Below, piece by piece: positions 17,479 through 26,351 of a stretch of DNA of 64,000 bases (the first letter of the stretch is position 1; every line of letters starts with the position of its first letter). Source of the DNA: Myxococcales bacterium (GTDB taxonomy: Bacteria > Myxococcota_A > Polyangia > Nannocystales > Nannocystaceae); contig JACKDW010000015.1 of NCBI GenBank assembly GCA_020633295.1, positions 149,564-213,563 of the forward strand, read 5' to 3'. The notes beneath the pieces are model-generated. The model searched no databases. It saw only the letters and a list, made by a program, of their open reading frames with translations, and was not told the DNA's origin. The position numbers were made by a program, and so were the translations under genes.

Positions 17479-17594
17479 GACCGACCGTCGACGTCGTGCT
17501 CGAGACGCTCGACGAGATCGAGGGCGGCGGCTGAGACCGCCCGACCGTCGACGTCGTGCTCGAGACGCTCGACGCGATCGCGGGCGGCGGCTGA
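17419..17594 (+). repeat. Triplicated 3' end of the selenoprotein gene
   Basis: Three head-to-tail copies of the last coding segment, each including a TGA stop: 17419-17478 (60 bp, in the gene), 17479-17534 (56 bp, lacking 4 bp and with two substitutions) and 17535-17594 (60 bp, identical to the first). The two downstream copies lie after the gene's stop and are not expected to be translated. Confidence 0.9.
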
Positions 17595-17612
17595 GACCGC
17601 ACGCCCGCGCGC

Positions 17613-19694
17613 TCACGGCGAGACGAGCACGCGCGCGCTGCGGGCCGGGACCATCACGTCGGGCCCGCTGACCGTCTCGTCGTTGAGCTCGTCGTACAGC
17701 TCGCCGCCGGGCAGCCCGCCGACGGACTGCGCCGCGTCCGAGCGGTTGACGGCGACCCACACCTCGTCGCCCTCGCCGCTCATCCGGTAGGCCATGGTGT
17801 CGGCGCCCGCGCTCAGCGGCTGCCGGGCGCCGCGGCGCGTGGCCGCGTGCGCGGCCCGGATCGCGGTGAGCTTCTTGACCTGCTCCAACAGGAAGGTCTG
17901 CCCGGCCGAGTACCCGCCCCACTGCATGAAGCGGCGGTTGTCGGGGTCGCCCGCGCCGGGCAGCCCGATCTCGTCGCCGTAGTAGATCAGCGGCGCGCCC
18001 GGGGTCGTCAGCAGCACCGCGAACGCGGCCGCGACGCGCTCGAAGGGCTCGAGGCCGCCCGGCAGCCCGGGCGTGTTGCTCCACGCGATGTCCTTGCCGT
18101 CGGTCCACACGTTGTCCCACTTGGGCGTGTTCTCGGCGAGGTGGATGATCCGCGGGATGTCGTGGTTGCCGATGAAGGTGCTCATGATCGCGTTCGGGCC
18201 GTAGTAGCCGTCGTTGTCGTTCATGAAGCCCTCGAGCTCCGACAGCGCGCCCTGACGCATGAGCATCTTGGAGCAGGTCTCCATGCGCAGCGGGAAGTCG
18301 AATTGCCCGTCGAGCATGTCGCTGCCGACGTAGTACTTGATCGTCGGCTTGTCGCCCGTGAACGTCTCGCCGACCATGTAGAAGTGCTCGCCGCTCTGCG
18401 GCTCGACCTGCGCCTTCACGGCGGCGCGCAGGTCGAGCAGCCAGGAGTCCTCGATGTGCTTGACCGCGTCGAGGCGGAAGCCGTCGATCCCGGTCTGCTC
18501 GATCCACCACAGCGCGTTGTTGACCGAGAAGTCGCGGGCCGCCTGGTTCGAGTAATTGAAGTCGGGCAGGTAGTCCGTGAACCAGCAGCGCTTGCCCTGG
18601 TCGCCGTCCCAGACGCAGCCCTCGCCGCACACGCAGTTGCCCCCGTTGCCGTTGTCGTTGGGCCAGAACCAGCCGGGGTTGTTCGCGTAGATCGGCGAGT
18701 CCGCGTGGACGTGGTTCATCGCGTAGTCGAACAGCACCTTGATCTCGGCGTCGTGCGCCGCCTGCACGAGCCCCTGCAGCTCGGCCATGGTCCCGAAGTG
18801 CTCCTCGGTCGCCTCGAGGTCGACGGGCCAGTAGCCGTGGTAGGCGCTGTAGAGGTGGTTGTCGCCGCCGACCCCGATCCCGCTGGAGCTCGTGTTGTCG
18901 GCCGGGACCGAGATCCAGAGCGTGTTGACGCCGAGCTCGGTGAAGTAGCCGTCGGTGATCTTCGCGGTGACGCCGGCCCAGTCGCCGCCCTGCCAATCCG
19001 CCGGCGCCTCGACGCCGATCGGGCCGTCGTTGCCCGCGTCGCCGTTGTTGAAGCGGTCGACGAACACGAAGTAGATGACCGCGTCGCGCCAGTCGAACTC
19101 GCCGATGTTGCCCGGCGCGCAGGTCCAGGGATCGCAGGTCGTCGGCTGGAGCAGCGAGTTCATGCCGCCGAGGCCGTCGTCGATCGAGTCCGGGTTGTCC
19201 GGATCGAGGATCCACTCGCTCCCGTTGAGCACGAACTTGTACTGCACCTGGGCGTCCCAGGGGATCTCGACGGTCACCGACCAGGTCGCGCCGCGCTTCG
19301 TCAGCGGCGCGCCGTTGTCCCAGCCGTCGGGCTTGAAGTCGCCGCGCAGCTCGACCGAGGACTCGCCGTTGTCGGCGTAGGTGAAGGTGTGGTCGCAGCG
19401 CTTGAACTCGTCGTCGCACTGCGGCGGGCCCGGGTCGCCCGTCGTCGCGGTCGGGTCGGTCGTCTCGCCGCCCGAGGTGCCCGCGCTGCCGCCCCCGGTC
19501 GACGTCGAGCCCGCGCCGCTGCCCGCCGAGGGGTCCCAGTCGGGGCCGCCGGACGGCGGGCCCGCCGAGTCGGTCGCGCTCGCGTTGCCGAGCGGATCGT
19601 CGACGCAGCCGAGCGCGAGCAGGAGCGGCGTGACGAGGAGCAGGCGCGGCGCGAACGGACGCGACCAGGGACGGGGAGCGCACGGCAGTGGCAT
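17613..19694 (-). CDS. GH13 alpha-amylase lipoprotein with N-terminal glucan-binding-like domain
   Basis: A 693 aa protein. Signal peptide with lipidation Cys30 (LALGC), then a Ser/Thr/Gly linker to about 90. A CBM48/E-set-like domain (about 98-170: ELRGDFKPDGWDNG, YKFVLNGSEWILDP) precedes a GH13 barrel (about 200-620). Catalytic residues are Asp409 (GFRLDAVKH), Glu443 (VGETF) and Asp512 (IGNHD). A Cys-rich insert lies at 354-370. The enzyme should hydrolyse alpha-1,4-glucans at the cell surface. RBS GAGGTG precedes ATG 19694. It belongs to the same island as the GH13 genes at 22204 and 26352, and shares the CVCG...CWFTDYLPD block with the one at 22204. Confidence 0.93.
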   Translation of the reverse strand: MPLPCAPRPWSRPFAPRLLLVTPLLLALGCVDDPLGNASATDSAGPPSGGPDWDPSAGSGAGSTSTGGGSAGTSGGETTDPTATTGDPGPPQCDDEFKRCDHTFTYADNGESSVELRGDFKPDGWDNGAPLTKRGATWSVTVEIPWDAQVQYKFVLNGSEWILDPDNPDSIDDGLGGMNSLLQPTTCDPWTCAPGNIGEFDWRDAVIYFVFVDRFNNGDAGNDGPIGVEAPADWQGGDWAGVTAKITDGYFTELGVNTLWISVPADNTSSSGIGVGGDNHLYSAYHGYWPVDLEATEEHFGTMAELQGLVQAAHDAEIKVLFDYAMNHVHADSPIYANNPGWFWPNDNGNGGNCVCGEGCVWDGDQGKRCWFTDYLPDFNYSNQAARDFSVNNALWWIEQTGIDGFRLDAVKHIEDSWLLDLRAAVKAQVEPQSGEHFYMVGETFTGDKPTIKYYVGSDMLDGQFDFPLRMETCSKMLMRQGALSELEGFMNDNDGYYGPNAIMSTFIGNHDIPRIIHLAENTPKWDNVWTDGKDIAWSNTPGLPGGLEPFERVAAAFAVLLTTPGAPLIYYGDEIGLPGAGDPDNRRFMQWGGYSAGQTFLLEQVKKLTAIRAAHAATRRGARQPLSAGADTMAYRMSGEGDEVWVAVNRSDAAQSVGGLPGGELYDELNDETVSGPDVMVPARSARVLVSP

Positions 19695-19776
19695 CGCACC
19701 TCGATCCGTACGCCGTGGCGCGCGGACGCGCAAGCCGGCGGCTCACGGGGGCGCGCGGTCACGCGCCCGCGCGCCG

Positions 19777-21723
19777 CTACTGCGGGCGCGCGAAGCGACC
19801 GCTGACGGAGCTGCGCGCGGCCGGGTGCGGCTCGCTGCGGCGCGGCCGCTCCACGACGAGGATCTCGCGGACCTTCGCGACCAGCGCGCCCGGCAGGATC
19901 GGCTTGGCGAGGAAGTCGAGGTCGCCGTCGCGAATGCCCATGCGCACCGCGACCTCGCTCGCGTAGCCCGACATGTACAGCACCTTGGTCTCCGGCCGCC
20001 GCCGCAGGATCTCCCGCGCGAGCTGGCGCCCGTTCATCTGCGGCATCACGAGGTCGGTGAGCAGCAGGTCGACGTCGACGCCGTGGACCTCGCACAGCTC
20101 GAGCGCCCGCTCGGCGCCGTCGGCCTCGAGCACCGAGTAGCCGTTGCGCTCGAGCACCGAGCGGATGACCTCGCGCACCTGCGACTCGTCCTCGACGAGC
20201 AGCACGGTCTCGTTGCCCGCGCGCCCGCGCGACTTCTTGGGCGTGACCACCGTGCCCTCGGACTCCTGGTCCGTCTCGGGCAGCAGGACGTCGAAGGTCG
20301 AGCCGTCGCCGACCTCGCTCTGCACCGAGATCGCGCCCTCGCTCTGCTTGACGATGCCGTAGGCGGTCGAGAGCCCGAGCCCGGTGCCCTTGCCCGTGGG
20401 CTTGGTCGTGAAGAACGGGTCGAAGATGCGCGCGCGCGTCTTGGCGTCCATGCCCGTGCCGGTGTCGGTCACGCGCAGGCGCGCGTAGCGACCCGCGCGC
20501 AGCTCGGGGTGCTCGGTCGGGTCGTCGGCGTCGAGCGCGATGGAGCCCGTCGCGATCCCGAGCGTGCCGCCGGTCGGCATCGCGTCGCGCGCGTTGACGA
20601 CGAGGTTCATCAGGACCTGCTCGAGCTGGCCGCGGTCCGCGAGCACCTTGCCCGCGCCGGGGCTCATGGTCACGTCGAGCACGATGTCCTCGCCGATCAG
20701 GCGCTCGAGCATCGGGATCATCTCCTCGATCAGGTCGTTGAGGTCGAGCACCTTGACCTCGAAGATCTGCTGGCGCCCGAACGCGAGCAGCTGGCGCGTG
20801 AGCTTCGAGGCGCGCTCGGCCGCGGCCTTGATCTCCTCGACGTCCTCGCGCGTCTCGTCGCCCTCCTCGAGCGAGACGAGCACGAGCTCGCAGTAGCTCA
20901 GCATCACCGTGAGCAGGTTGTTGAAGTCGTGCGCGATGCCGCCGGCGAGGCGGCCGATCGACTCCATCTTCTGCGCGTGGCGCAGCTTGCTCTCGCTCTC
21001 GACCAGCGCCTGCTCGGCGCGCTCGCGCTCGCGGACCTCCTTGCGCAGGTCCTCGTTGGCCTCGACGAGCTCCTCGGTGCGCTGCTGCACCCGCAGATCG
21101 AGGGTGCGGTTGAGCGCGGCCAGATCCGCGGAGGTGTCGCCGAGGCCGCGCACGAGCGTCGCCGAGGACACGAGCACCAGCGTCATGAGGATCGTGATGT
21201 TGATGATCGTCAGGATGCCGGTGAGCTCGTCGGGCGGCATCGCGATCTCCTTCGCGTAGGTGTCGCGATAGGCGAGCAGCGCGAGCATGGCGACGAAGCC
21301 GACCATCGAGATCGCGGCCGCGCCCCGGCTGCCGCGCGGCAGCAGCCCGAGCGCGAGCGGGCTCGTGAAGCCCCAGAGGTAGAAGCAGCCCGAGCTCAGG
21401 AAGCCGCCGTTGATCCACGCGGTCGAGAACGAGACCGCGTGCACCAGCGTCGCGTTCGCGTAGATCCCGTAGGTGTAGCCGCGCCCCGTGATCCGGAGGA
21501 CCAGGAAGCAGATGAACGCGTGCGCGAGGAAGCTGAGGTTGATGGCGACGGAGACGTAGGCCGCGAACGAGACGAACACCACGCTGACGCCCAGCAGCGC
21601 GAGCGACCCGAACAGCAGGATCGAGCACAGCGTCCGCTTGCGCTCGCCCGCGTCGATGTCCTCCCCGGGCAGCCGCGGCGCCTCGGTGACGAACATGAAC
21701 ACGGACGCGGCTCGCTCGAGCAT
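19777..21723 (-). CDS. Membrane-bound hybrid histidine kinase with receiver domain
   Basis: A 648 aa protein. Six or so transmembrane helices occupy residues about 30-195. A coiled-coil linker (205-250) leads to HisKA with His265 (GGIAHDFNN), HATPase_c (NLVVNARDAMP, DTGTGMD, FDPFFTTKPTGKGTGLGL) and a C-terminal receiver with Asp557 (LLTDLVMPQMNG). The N-terminal membrane module is not a recognised sensor family but may sense a membrane or small-molecule signal. The gene lies between two amylase genes on the same strand, so control of the glucan island is plausible but unproven. The start ATG 21723 is preferred; later ATGs would also keep the helices. Confidence 0.9.
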   Translation of the reverse strand: MLERAASVFMFVTEAPRLPGEDIDAGERKRTLCSILLFGSLALLGVSVVFVSFAAYVSVAINLSFLAHAFICFLVLRITGRGYTYGIYANATLVHAVSFSTAWINGGFLSSGCFYLWGFTSPLALGLLPRGSRGAAAISMVGFVAMLALLAYRDTYAKEIAMPPDELTGILTIINITILMTLVLVSSATLVRGLGDTSADLAALNRTLDLRVQQRTEELVEANEDLRKEVRERERAEQALVESESKLRHAQKMESIGRLAGGIAHDFNNLLTVMLSYCELVLVSLEEGDETREDVEEIKAAAERASKLTRQLLAFGRQQIFEVKVLDLNDLIEEMIPMLERLIGEDIVLDVTMSPGAGKVLADRGQLEQVLMNLVVNARDAMPTGGTLGIATGSIALDADDPTEHPELRAGRYARLRVTDTGTGMDAKTRARIFDPFFTTKPTGKGTGLGLSTAYGIVKQSEGAISVQSEVGDGSTFDVLLPETDQESEGTVVTPKKSRGRAGNETVLLVEDESQVREVIRSVLERNGYSVLEADGAERALELCEVHGVDVDLLLTDLVMPQMNGRQLAREILRRRPETKVLYMSGYASEVAVRMGIRDGDLDFLAKPILPGALVAKVREILVVERPRRSEPHPAARSSVSGRFARPQ

Positions 21724-22203
21724 CAGCGCGCCCCCCCTGGGCCGCGCGCGCGCCCCCGCAGGGCGGGCCGCGGCGAGCTCGCGCACGCGCGGCGCGACGG
21801 GTGGGATGGTCTTGCAGACATGCGCGACGAGCTCGAGACAAACTGAGTTTAGACCGTCCGTGATCGCGTGACCACCGCGCGCCCGCGCCCGCGCGCCGCC
21901 GCGACGCGTGGCGGCCGGAGAAGCGCGACGCGGCTGCGAGCGCGCCTCGATCTCGCCGCGACCGAACGTCGATTCTACCGCGCGTGAGGCTCGACAACGT
22001 CACGCACGCGGGGGCCCGTCCGCGCCGCGCACGCGGATCGATCGAGCGACTCCTGTCGAGCTTGACGCGGATCTCACCGTCGACCGCGAGCGTGTCGCGA
22101 GCGCGTGCGGTCCGTTGAAGGCGCGCCCCCTACCCCGCCCCCTACCCCGCGCGCGCGTCGATCGTCGTCCCTCGTTCACGCGCCGCGCGGCGGTCGAGCG
22201 CGA
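21724..22203. other. Intergenic region upstream of the hybrid kinase gene
   Basis: A 480 bp gap between two minus-strand genes. It holds an AT-rich patch at about 21838-21858 with minus-strand TCTAAACT as a possible -10, and a G-quadruplex motif near 22126-22148. No coding gene is supported. Confidence 0.4.
22126..22148 (-). other. G-quadruplex-forming motif
   Basis: On the minus strand four G runs of 4, 5, 4 and 5 bases are separated by TA, C and TA. It lies about 55 nt after the stop of the amylase gene at 22204, so it would be in that transcript's 3' region. It could act in termination or RNA stability. Confidence 0.55.
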
Positions 22204-24420
22204 TCACGGCGACGCGCAGGGATCGCCCGCGGGCACGAGCACCGCGACGCCCAGCGCCGGCAATTCCCACGGCGGCGGCGCCCCGCCGACGCTGAGGTCG
22301 AGCGGCTCGCCCGAGACGACGTCGACGTAGACGCCGGCCGCGAGCGCGCCCGCCGGGAGCGACACCTGCGTCGGCGCGTCGGCGCGCGAGACCACCACGA
22401 GCGCCGCGCCGCCGCCCTCGCCTGTCGCGTCGCGCAGGAACGCGTAGACATCCTCCTCGACGAGCACCGACCGCCGCGCGCCGCGGCGCAGCGCCGGCGA
22501 GCAGCGCCGCAGCCTCCCCAGCCGCCGCACGCTCGCGAGCAGCTCGAGTCGCGCGGCGTCGAGCGAGCCCGGGATCTCGGGCATCACCCGTCGGCAGTCG
22601 GGGTCCCGTCCGCCGGCGAGCCCGAGCTCGTCGCCGTAATAGAGCACCGGCACGCCCGGGAGCGTGAGCAGGAGCGCGAGCGCGACGCGCTGGCGCGCGT
22701 AGACCTCGGGCGCGCTCGGCTGCGCGGGCGGCTCGGACCAGGGGTCGCCCTCCGCGTCGCCGACGATCTCGGAGACGAAGCGCGTGGTGTCGTGGTTGCC
22801 GATGATGCCGGAGAGCAGCGAGCCCGAGCCCGCGAGCGCGAGCTCGCTCGCCGCGATGGTGTCCTCGAGCGCCTCGAAGCCGGCCGGGACGTCGTGGGCG
22901 ACCGCGTCGCGGACCGCCCACATCAGCGGGAAGTCGAACACGCTGTCGAGACCGTCCGGGCCGAGGTAGTAGCGCAGCGCGTCGATGGCGTCGCCCCCGG
23001 GGCCCGTGAACGCCTCGCCGAGCGTGATGTCCGGCGCCCGGCTCCACTCGTCCTCGCGCAGCGCGTGGGCGATCCAGCGGGTCGCGCCGCGCGGCATCAT
23101 GAACACCGCGTCGATGCGCGCGCCGTCGACGTCGAAGCGGCGGTCCCACCACAGCGCGTCGTCGACCGCCTCGCGCATGACGCCGGGGTTTTCGAACCGG
23201 AGGTCGGGCAGGTAGTCGGTGAACCAGCAGGTCAGGATGTACTGGTCCCAGGGACACGTCATCGTCCCGCACACGCACGGCCCGCCGGGCCCCGGCGCGT
23301 TGAACCACCCCGGCCCCGGGGGCGCCTGGTAGCGCGGGTTGTCCTCGTAGACGTGGTTGGGGACGAGGTCGAGCAGCACCCGGATCCCGCGCTCGTGGGC
23401 CGCGGCGACGAGGCGCTCGAGCGCCGCCTCGCCGCCGAGGCGCGGGTCGACGCCGCGGCTGTCGAGCACCCAGTAGCCGTGATAGCCCTCGTAGAGGTGC
23501 TCGTCGTCGCGACCCTGGCGCGCGACCTCGGGGTTTCGATACACGGGCGAGAGCCACAGCGTGCTCACGCCCATCTCGGTGAACGTCCCGCGCTCGAGCT
23601 CGACGCGCAGGCCGTCGAGCGTGCCGCCGGCCCGCGCCCCGGGATCCGGCGGGGGCGCGAGCGCGGCCCCGCCGTCGCCGCGGTAGCGATCGATCATGAC
23701 GTGGTAGATGAGCTCGTCGCGCCACGCCTCGGCCTCGGCCTGCTCCCAGATCGCCGCGCGCGCGGGCGCCGTCGCGGCGCCGTCGAGGTCGCGCGCCACG
23801 AGCTGCACGCTGTGCTTGCCGCGGGTCGCCGCGTCGTAGGCGAGCTCGAACTCGACGCGCCCCGTCGCGGGATCGGTCGACCGCACGCGCGCGTCGCCGC
23901 GGCCGTAGTCGAGCTCGATCGAGTCAGGGTCGAGCGCGGCCCCGCCGTCCGCGGCGAGGAAGCGCGCGACACCCCGCGCGCCGCCGGGCGTCGGCTCGAG
24001 GGACTCGATCGACCACGCGGGCGCGGAGCAGTCGGGGATCACCGCGAGCGAGACCTCCTGCAGCTCCCCCCCGGGCGAGGCGAAGCGCGTCAGCGGGTTG
24101 TAGGGGTCCACACGCGCGACGCCGTCCTCGACCACGAGGTAGCCGTGATCGCCGGGAGGAAGATCCTCGATCACCGCGCGCCACCAGCCCTCCTCCTCGG
24201 GGTCCGGGGACAGCTCGATCGGCGCCGCCCAGTCATCCCACGTGCCGATCACGGAGATCTCGGCGCCCGCGTAGACCGGCCGCGCCCAGACCCTGAGCAG
24301 ACACTCGCGGGCGGGGGGCGTCGGGCCGCAGGCGCCGAGCGTGAGCGCGGCGAGCCATCCCAGCCGCGCGACGCGACGCCCTGTCGATCGCGAACCTCCT
24401 CCGCTGCCGTCGCGCGTCAC
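22204..24420 (-). CDS. GH13 alpha-amylase-type lipoprotein with two N-terminal beta domains
   Basis: A 738 aa protein. Lipobox LGAC (Cys31). Residues about 40-130 form a CBM48/E-set-like domain (YAGAEISVIGTWDDWAAP, GDHGYLVVEDG). A second Ig-like segment lies at 140-215. A GH13 barrel covers 235-650 with Asp437 (GARIDAVFM), Glu469 (LGEAF) and Asp544 (IGNHD). The mix resembles neopullulanase/cyclomaltodextrinase-type enzymes. It shares with the amylase at 17613 a Cys-rich insert and WFTDYLPD. Start GTG 24420 is chosen because it begins just before the signal peptide and TATCCC lies 6 nt upstream; an ATG at 24456 is possible. It is divergent from the LamB-like gene. Confidence 0.92.
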   Translation of the reverse strand: MTRDGSGGGSRSTGRRVARLGWLAALTLGACGPTPPARECLLRVWARPVYAGAEISVIGTWDDWAAPIELSPDPEEEGWWRAVIEDLPPGDHGYLVVEDGVARVDPYNPLTRFASPGGELQEVSLAVIPDCSAPAWSIESLEPTPGGARGVARFLAADGGAALDPDSIELDYGRGDARVRSTDPATGRVEFELAYDAATRGKHSVQLVARDLDGAATAPARAAIWEQAEAEAWRDELIYHVMIDRYRGDGGAALAPPPDPGARAGGTLDGLRVELERGTFTEMGVSTLWLSPVYRNPEVARQGRDDEHLYEGYHGYWVLDSRGVDPRLGGEAALERLVAAAHERGIRVLLDLVPNHVYEDNPRYQAPPGPGWFNAPGPGGPCVCGTMTCPWDQYILTCWFTDYLPDLRFENPGVMREAVDDALWWDRRFDVDGARIDAVFMMPRGATRWIAHALREDEWSRAPDITLGEAFTGPGGDAIDALRYYLGPDGLDSVFDFPLMWAVRDAVAHDVPAGFEALEDTIAASELALAGSGSLLSGIIGNHDTTRFVSEIVGDAEGDPWSEPPAQPSAPEVYARQRVALALLLTLPGVPVLYYGDELGLAGGRDPDCRRVMPEIPGSLDAARLELLASVRRLGRLRRCSPALRRGARRSVLVEEDVYAFLRDATGEGGGAALVVVSRADAPTQVSLPAGALAAGVYVDVVSGEPLDLSVGGAPPPWELPALGVAVLVPAGDPCASP

Positions 24421-24523
24421 ACGTCCGGGATAGCAAACTCCTCGACATCCGTGCACCTGTGTTCCGTGCCCCTACAAGCGTTTCGCCGCGCGGCGCCACT
24501 TCTCGCGAGCGCGGCTCGTGGTG

Positions 24524-24529
24524 TAGGTT
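24524..24529 (+). promoter_or_regulatory. Putative -10 element (TAGGTT) of the transport operon
   Basis: TAGGTT ends 9 nt before the GTG at 24539, heading the LamB-amylase-MalK-MalEF-MalG operon. It lies in the divergent gap with the amylase gene at 22204. Confidence 0.35.
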
Positions 24530-24538
24530 CCCGGGAAC

Positions 24539-26299
24539 GTGCACGTGGTTGCTCGGCAAGACCCCACGGATCGGGGACTCGGAGGCCGCTCGTCGACTCT
24601 GACGCTCCGCGCTCTCCCAACCAGCGGCCCCGGGGCCCTCGCGCTCGCGACGGCGCTCACGCTCCTGCTCCCGACGCGCGCGCGCGCGGCTCAGCCCGTC
24701 GAGGACGCGCTCGAGGACGCGAGCGCGCCCGAGGAGGACGCGAGCGCGGAGGCGGAGTCGGAGCCGACGCCTCCTCCATCGCCCGCCCCGGCGCCGCGGC
24801 CGGAGTCGACGCCGCCGCCGGCGAGCGAGCCGAGCGCGACGGGCGAGGCGCCCGCGAGCGCCCAGCCGGAGTCGGCCCAGGCGGCGGAGCAGGACCTCGA
24901 GGACGAGGGTGAGGACCGCGACGACGCGGCGGCGCGGGAGGACAAGCCGGCCGCGAGCGACGGCGCCACCCGGCCGCAGGCCTACGCCGACGGCTTTCAC
25001 TTCGGCTCGTACGGGCGCGTGGTCGTGGGCGGCGACGCCACCGGTCGCGCGCCGCGAGACGCCGACATCGTCGCCCGCGGCTCGCGGATGGACGAGAGCA
25101 CGTACACCGAGCTCGAGCTGCGCCGCGAGGACTACTGGGAGAAGACCGGCGCCTACACGCGCATCGTCGCGACCGTCGCCTTCGCCCACCCGATCTTCCA
25201 CTACAACGCCGACTTCGACGCCAAGCTGGCGATCCGCAACCTGTACCTCGAGGAGCGCGACCTCGGCGTCAAGGGCCTCGGCATCTGGGCCGGCTCGCGG
25301 ATGTACCGCGGCGACGACATCTACGCGCTCGACTTCTGGCCGCTCGACAACCTCAACACCATCGGCGGCGGGCTGTCCTACGACTTCAAGAGCAAGACCT
25401 CGCTGCGCCTGCACGCGGGGCTCAACCAGCCGACCAACCCGTTCTACCGCCAGTTCATCCTGCGCTCGCCCGTCCACAACCAGCTCGGCGAGACCGAGGT
25501 CGCGCTGCTCGACCGCCAGAAGCTCGTCAGCAGCGCGCGCGTCTCGCAGATGATCGGCGTGGGCGAGAGCGGCGGCGTCAAGCTGGTCGGCTACGGCGAG
25601 CTGCACTGGACGCCGAGCGGGCAGCGCGAGCTCTCGGACCAGATCTACGAGGATGTCCCTTCGGACATGGGCTTCGTCGCCGGCGGCGAGGTCAGCCTGT
25701 TCACCGGCAAGCGCAGCGGTCACCTCAACCTCTACGGCCGCTACGCGGGCGGGCTCGCGGCCTACGGCGAGTGGGGCGCGCCCTCGCAGCTCGCGCTCGA
25801 CCGCACCGCCTCGGGCGCGCACGAGTGGATCGTCGCGCTCGGCGGCAATTACGAGGCCGGGCCCTTCGGGCTGCTCGCCGGCGCCTACCTGCGCTCGTTT
25901 CGCAACGCCAGCCCCGCGCTCGACTTCGACGATGTCAACGAGGGCATCTTCCTGCTGCGCCCGCAGCTGTGGCTGACGAAGAAGCGCTGGCTCGGCCTCG
26001 CGCTCGAGGGCTCGTACCAGGCCCAGCAGCGCGGCGTGTCCGTCGAGAACGAGGACGGCAGCTACGCGCCGCTGCGCGGCAGCCTGGTGCGCGTCGGCCT
26101 CATGCCGTTCATCAGCCCCGCCGGCGAGGGCAGCTACACGCGCCCGCACATCCGGCTGATGTACCTGCTGACGTCGCGCGACGCCGGCGCGCGCTCGCTC
26201 TACCCCGACGACGACGTGTTCGCGCGCCGCAAGCTCGACCACTTCATCGGCCTGAGCGCCGAGTGGTGGTTCGGCTCCACGAGCTACTTCCGTAACTAG
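24539..26299 (+). CDS. lamB: LamB-like maltoporin
   Basis: A 586 aa outer-membrane porin. A signal peptide is followed by a long Pro/Glu/Ala/Ser acidic segment (about 52-140). The barrel begins with FHFGSYGRVVVGGD and continues with ELELRREDYWEK, LYLEERDLGVKGLGIWAGSRMYRGDDIYALDFWPLD (matching the LamB block with WAGxRYY...DFYYWD), and ends with AEWWFGSTSYFRN, an aromatic C-terminus suited to BAM insertion. LamB channels admit maltodextrins. The acidic Pro-rich N-terminal extension is not in classical LamB and may reach peptidoglycan or the surface amylases. First gene of an operon with amylase, malK, malEF and malG. Confidence 0.82.
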   Translation: MHVVARQDPTDRGLGGRSSTLTLRALPTSGPGALALATALTLLLPTRARAAQPVEDALEDASAPEEDASAEAESEPTPPPSPAPAPRPESTPPPASEPSATGEAPASAQPESAQAAEQDLEDEGEDRDDAAAREDKPAASDGATRPQAYADGFHFGSYGRVVVGGDATGRAPRDADIVARGSRMDESTYTELELRREDYWEKTGAYTRIVATVAFAHPIFHYNADFDAKLAIRNLYLEERDLGVKGLGIWAGSRMYRGDDIYALDFWPLDNLNTIGGGLSYDFKSKTSLRLHAGLNQPTNPFYRQFILRSPVHNQLGETEVALLDRQKLVSSARVSQMIGVGESGGVKLVGYGELHWTPSGQRELSDQIYEDVPSDMGFVAGGEVSLFTGKRSGHLNLYGRYAGGLAAYGEWGAPSQLALDRTASGAHEWIVALGGNYEAGPFGLLAGAYLRSFRNASPALDFDDVNEGIFLLRPQLWLTKKRWLGLALEGSYQAQQRGVSVENEDGSYAPLRGSLVRVGLMPFISPAGEGSYTRPHIRLMYLLTSRDAGARSLYPDDDVFARRKLDHFIGLSAEWWFGSTSYFRN

Positions 26300-26351
26300 C
26301 TTCCCCCGGATCCAGACCCAGCCCACGGAGACCGAGACCAAGGCGGAACCC

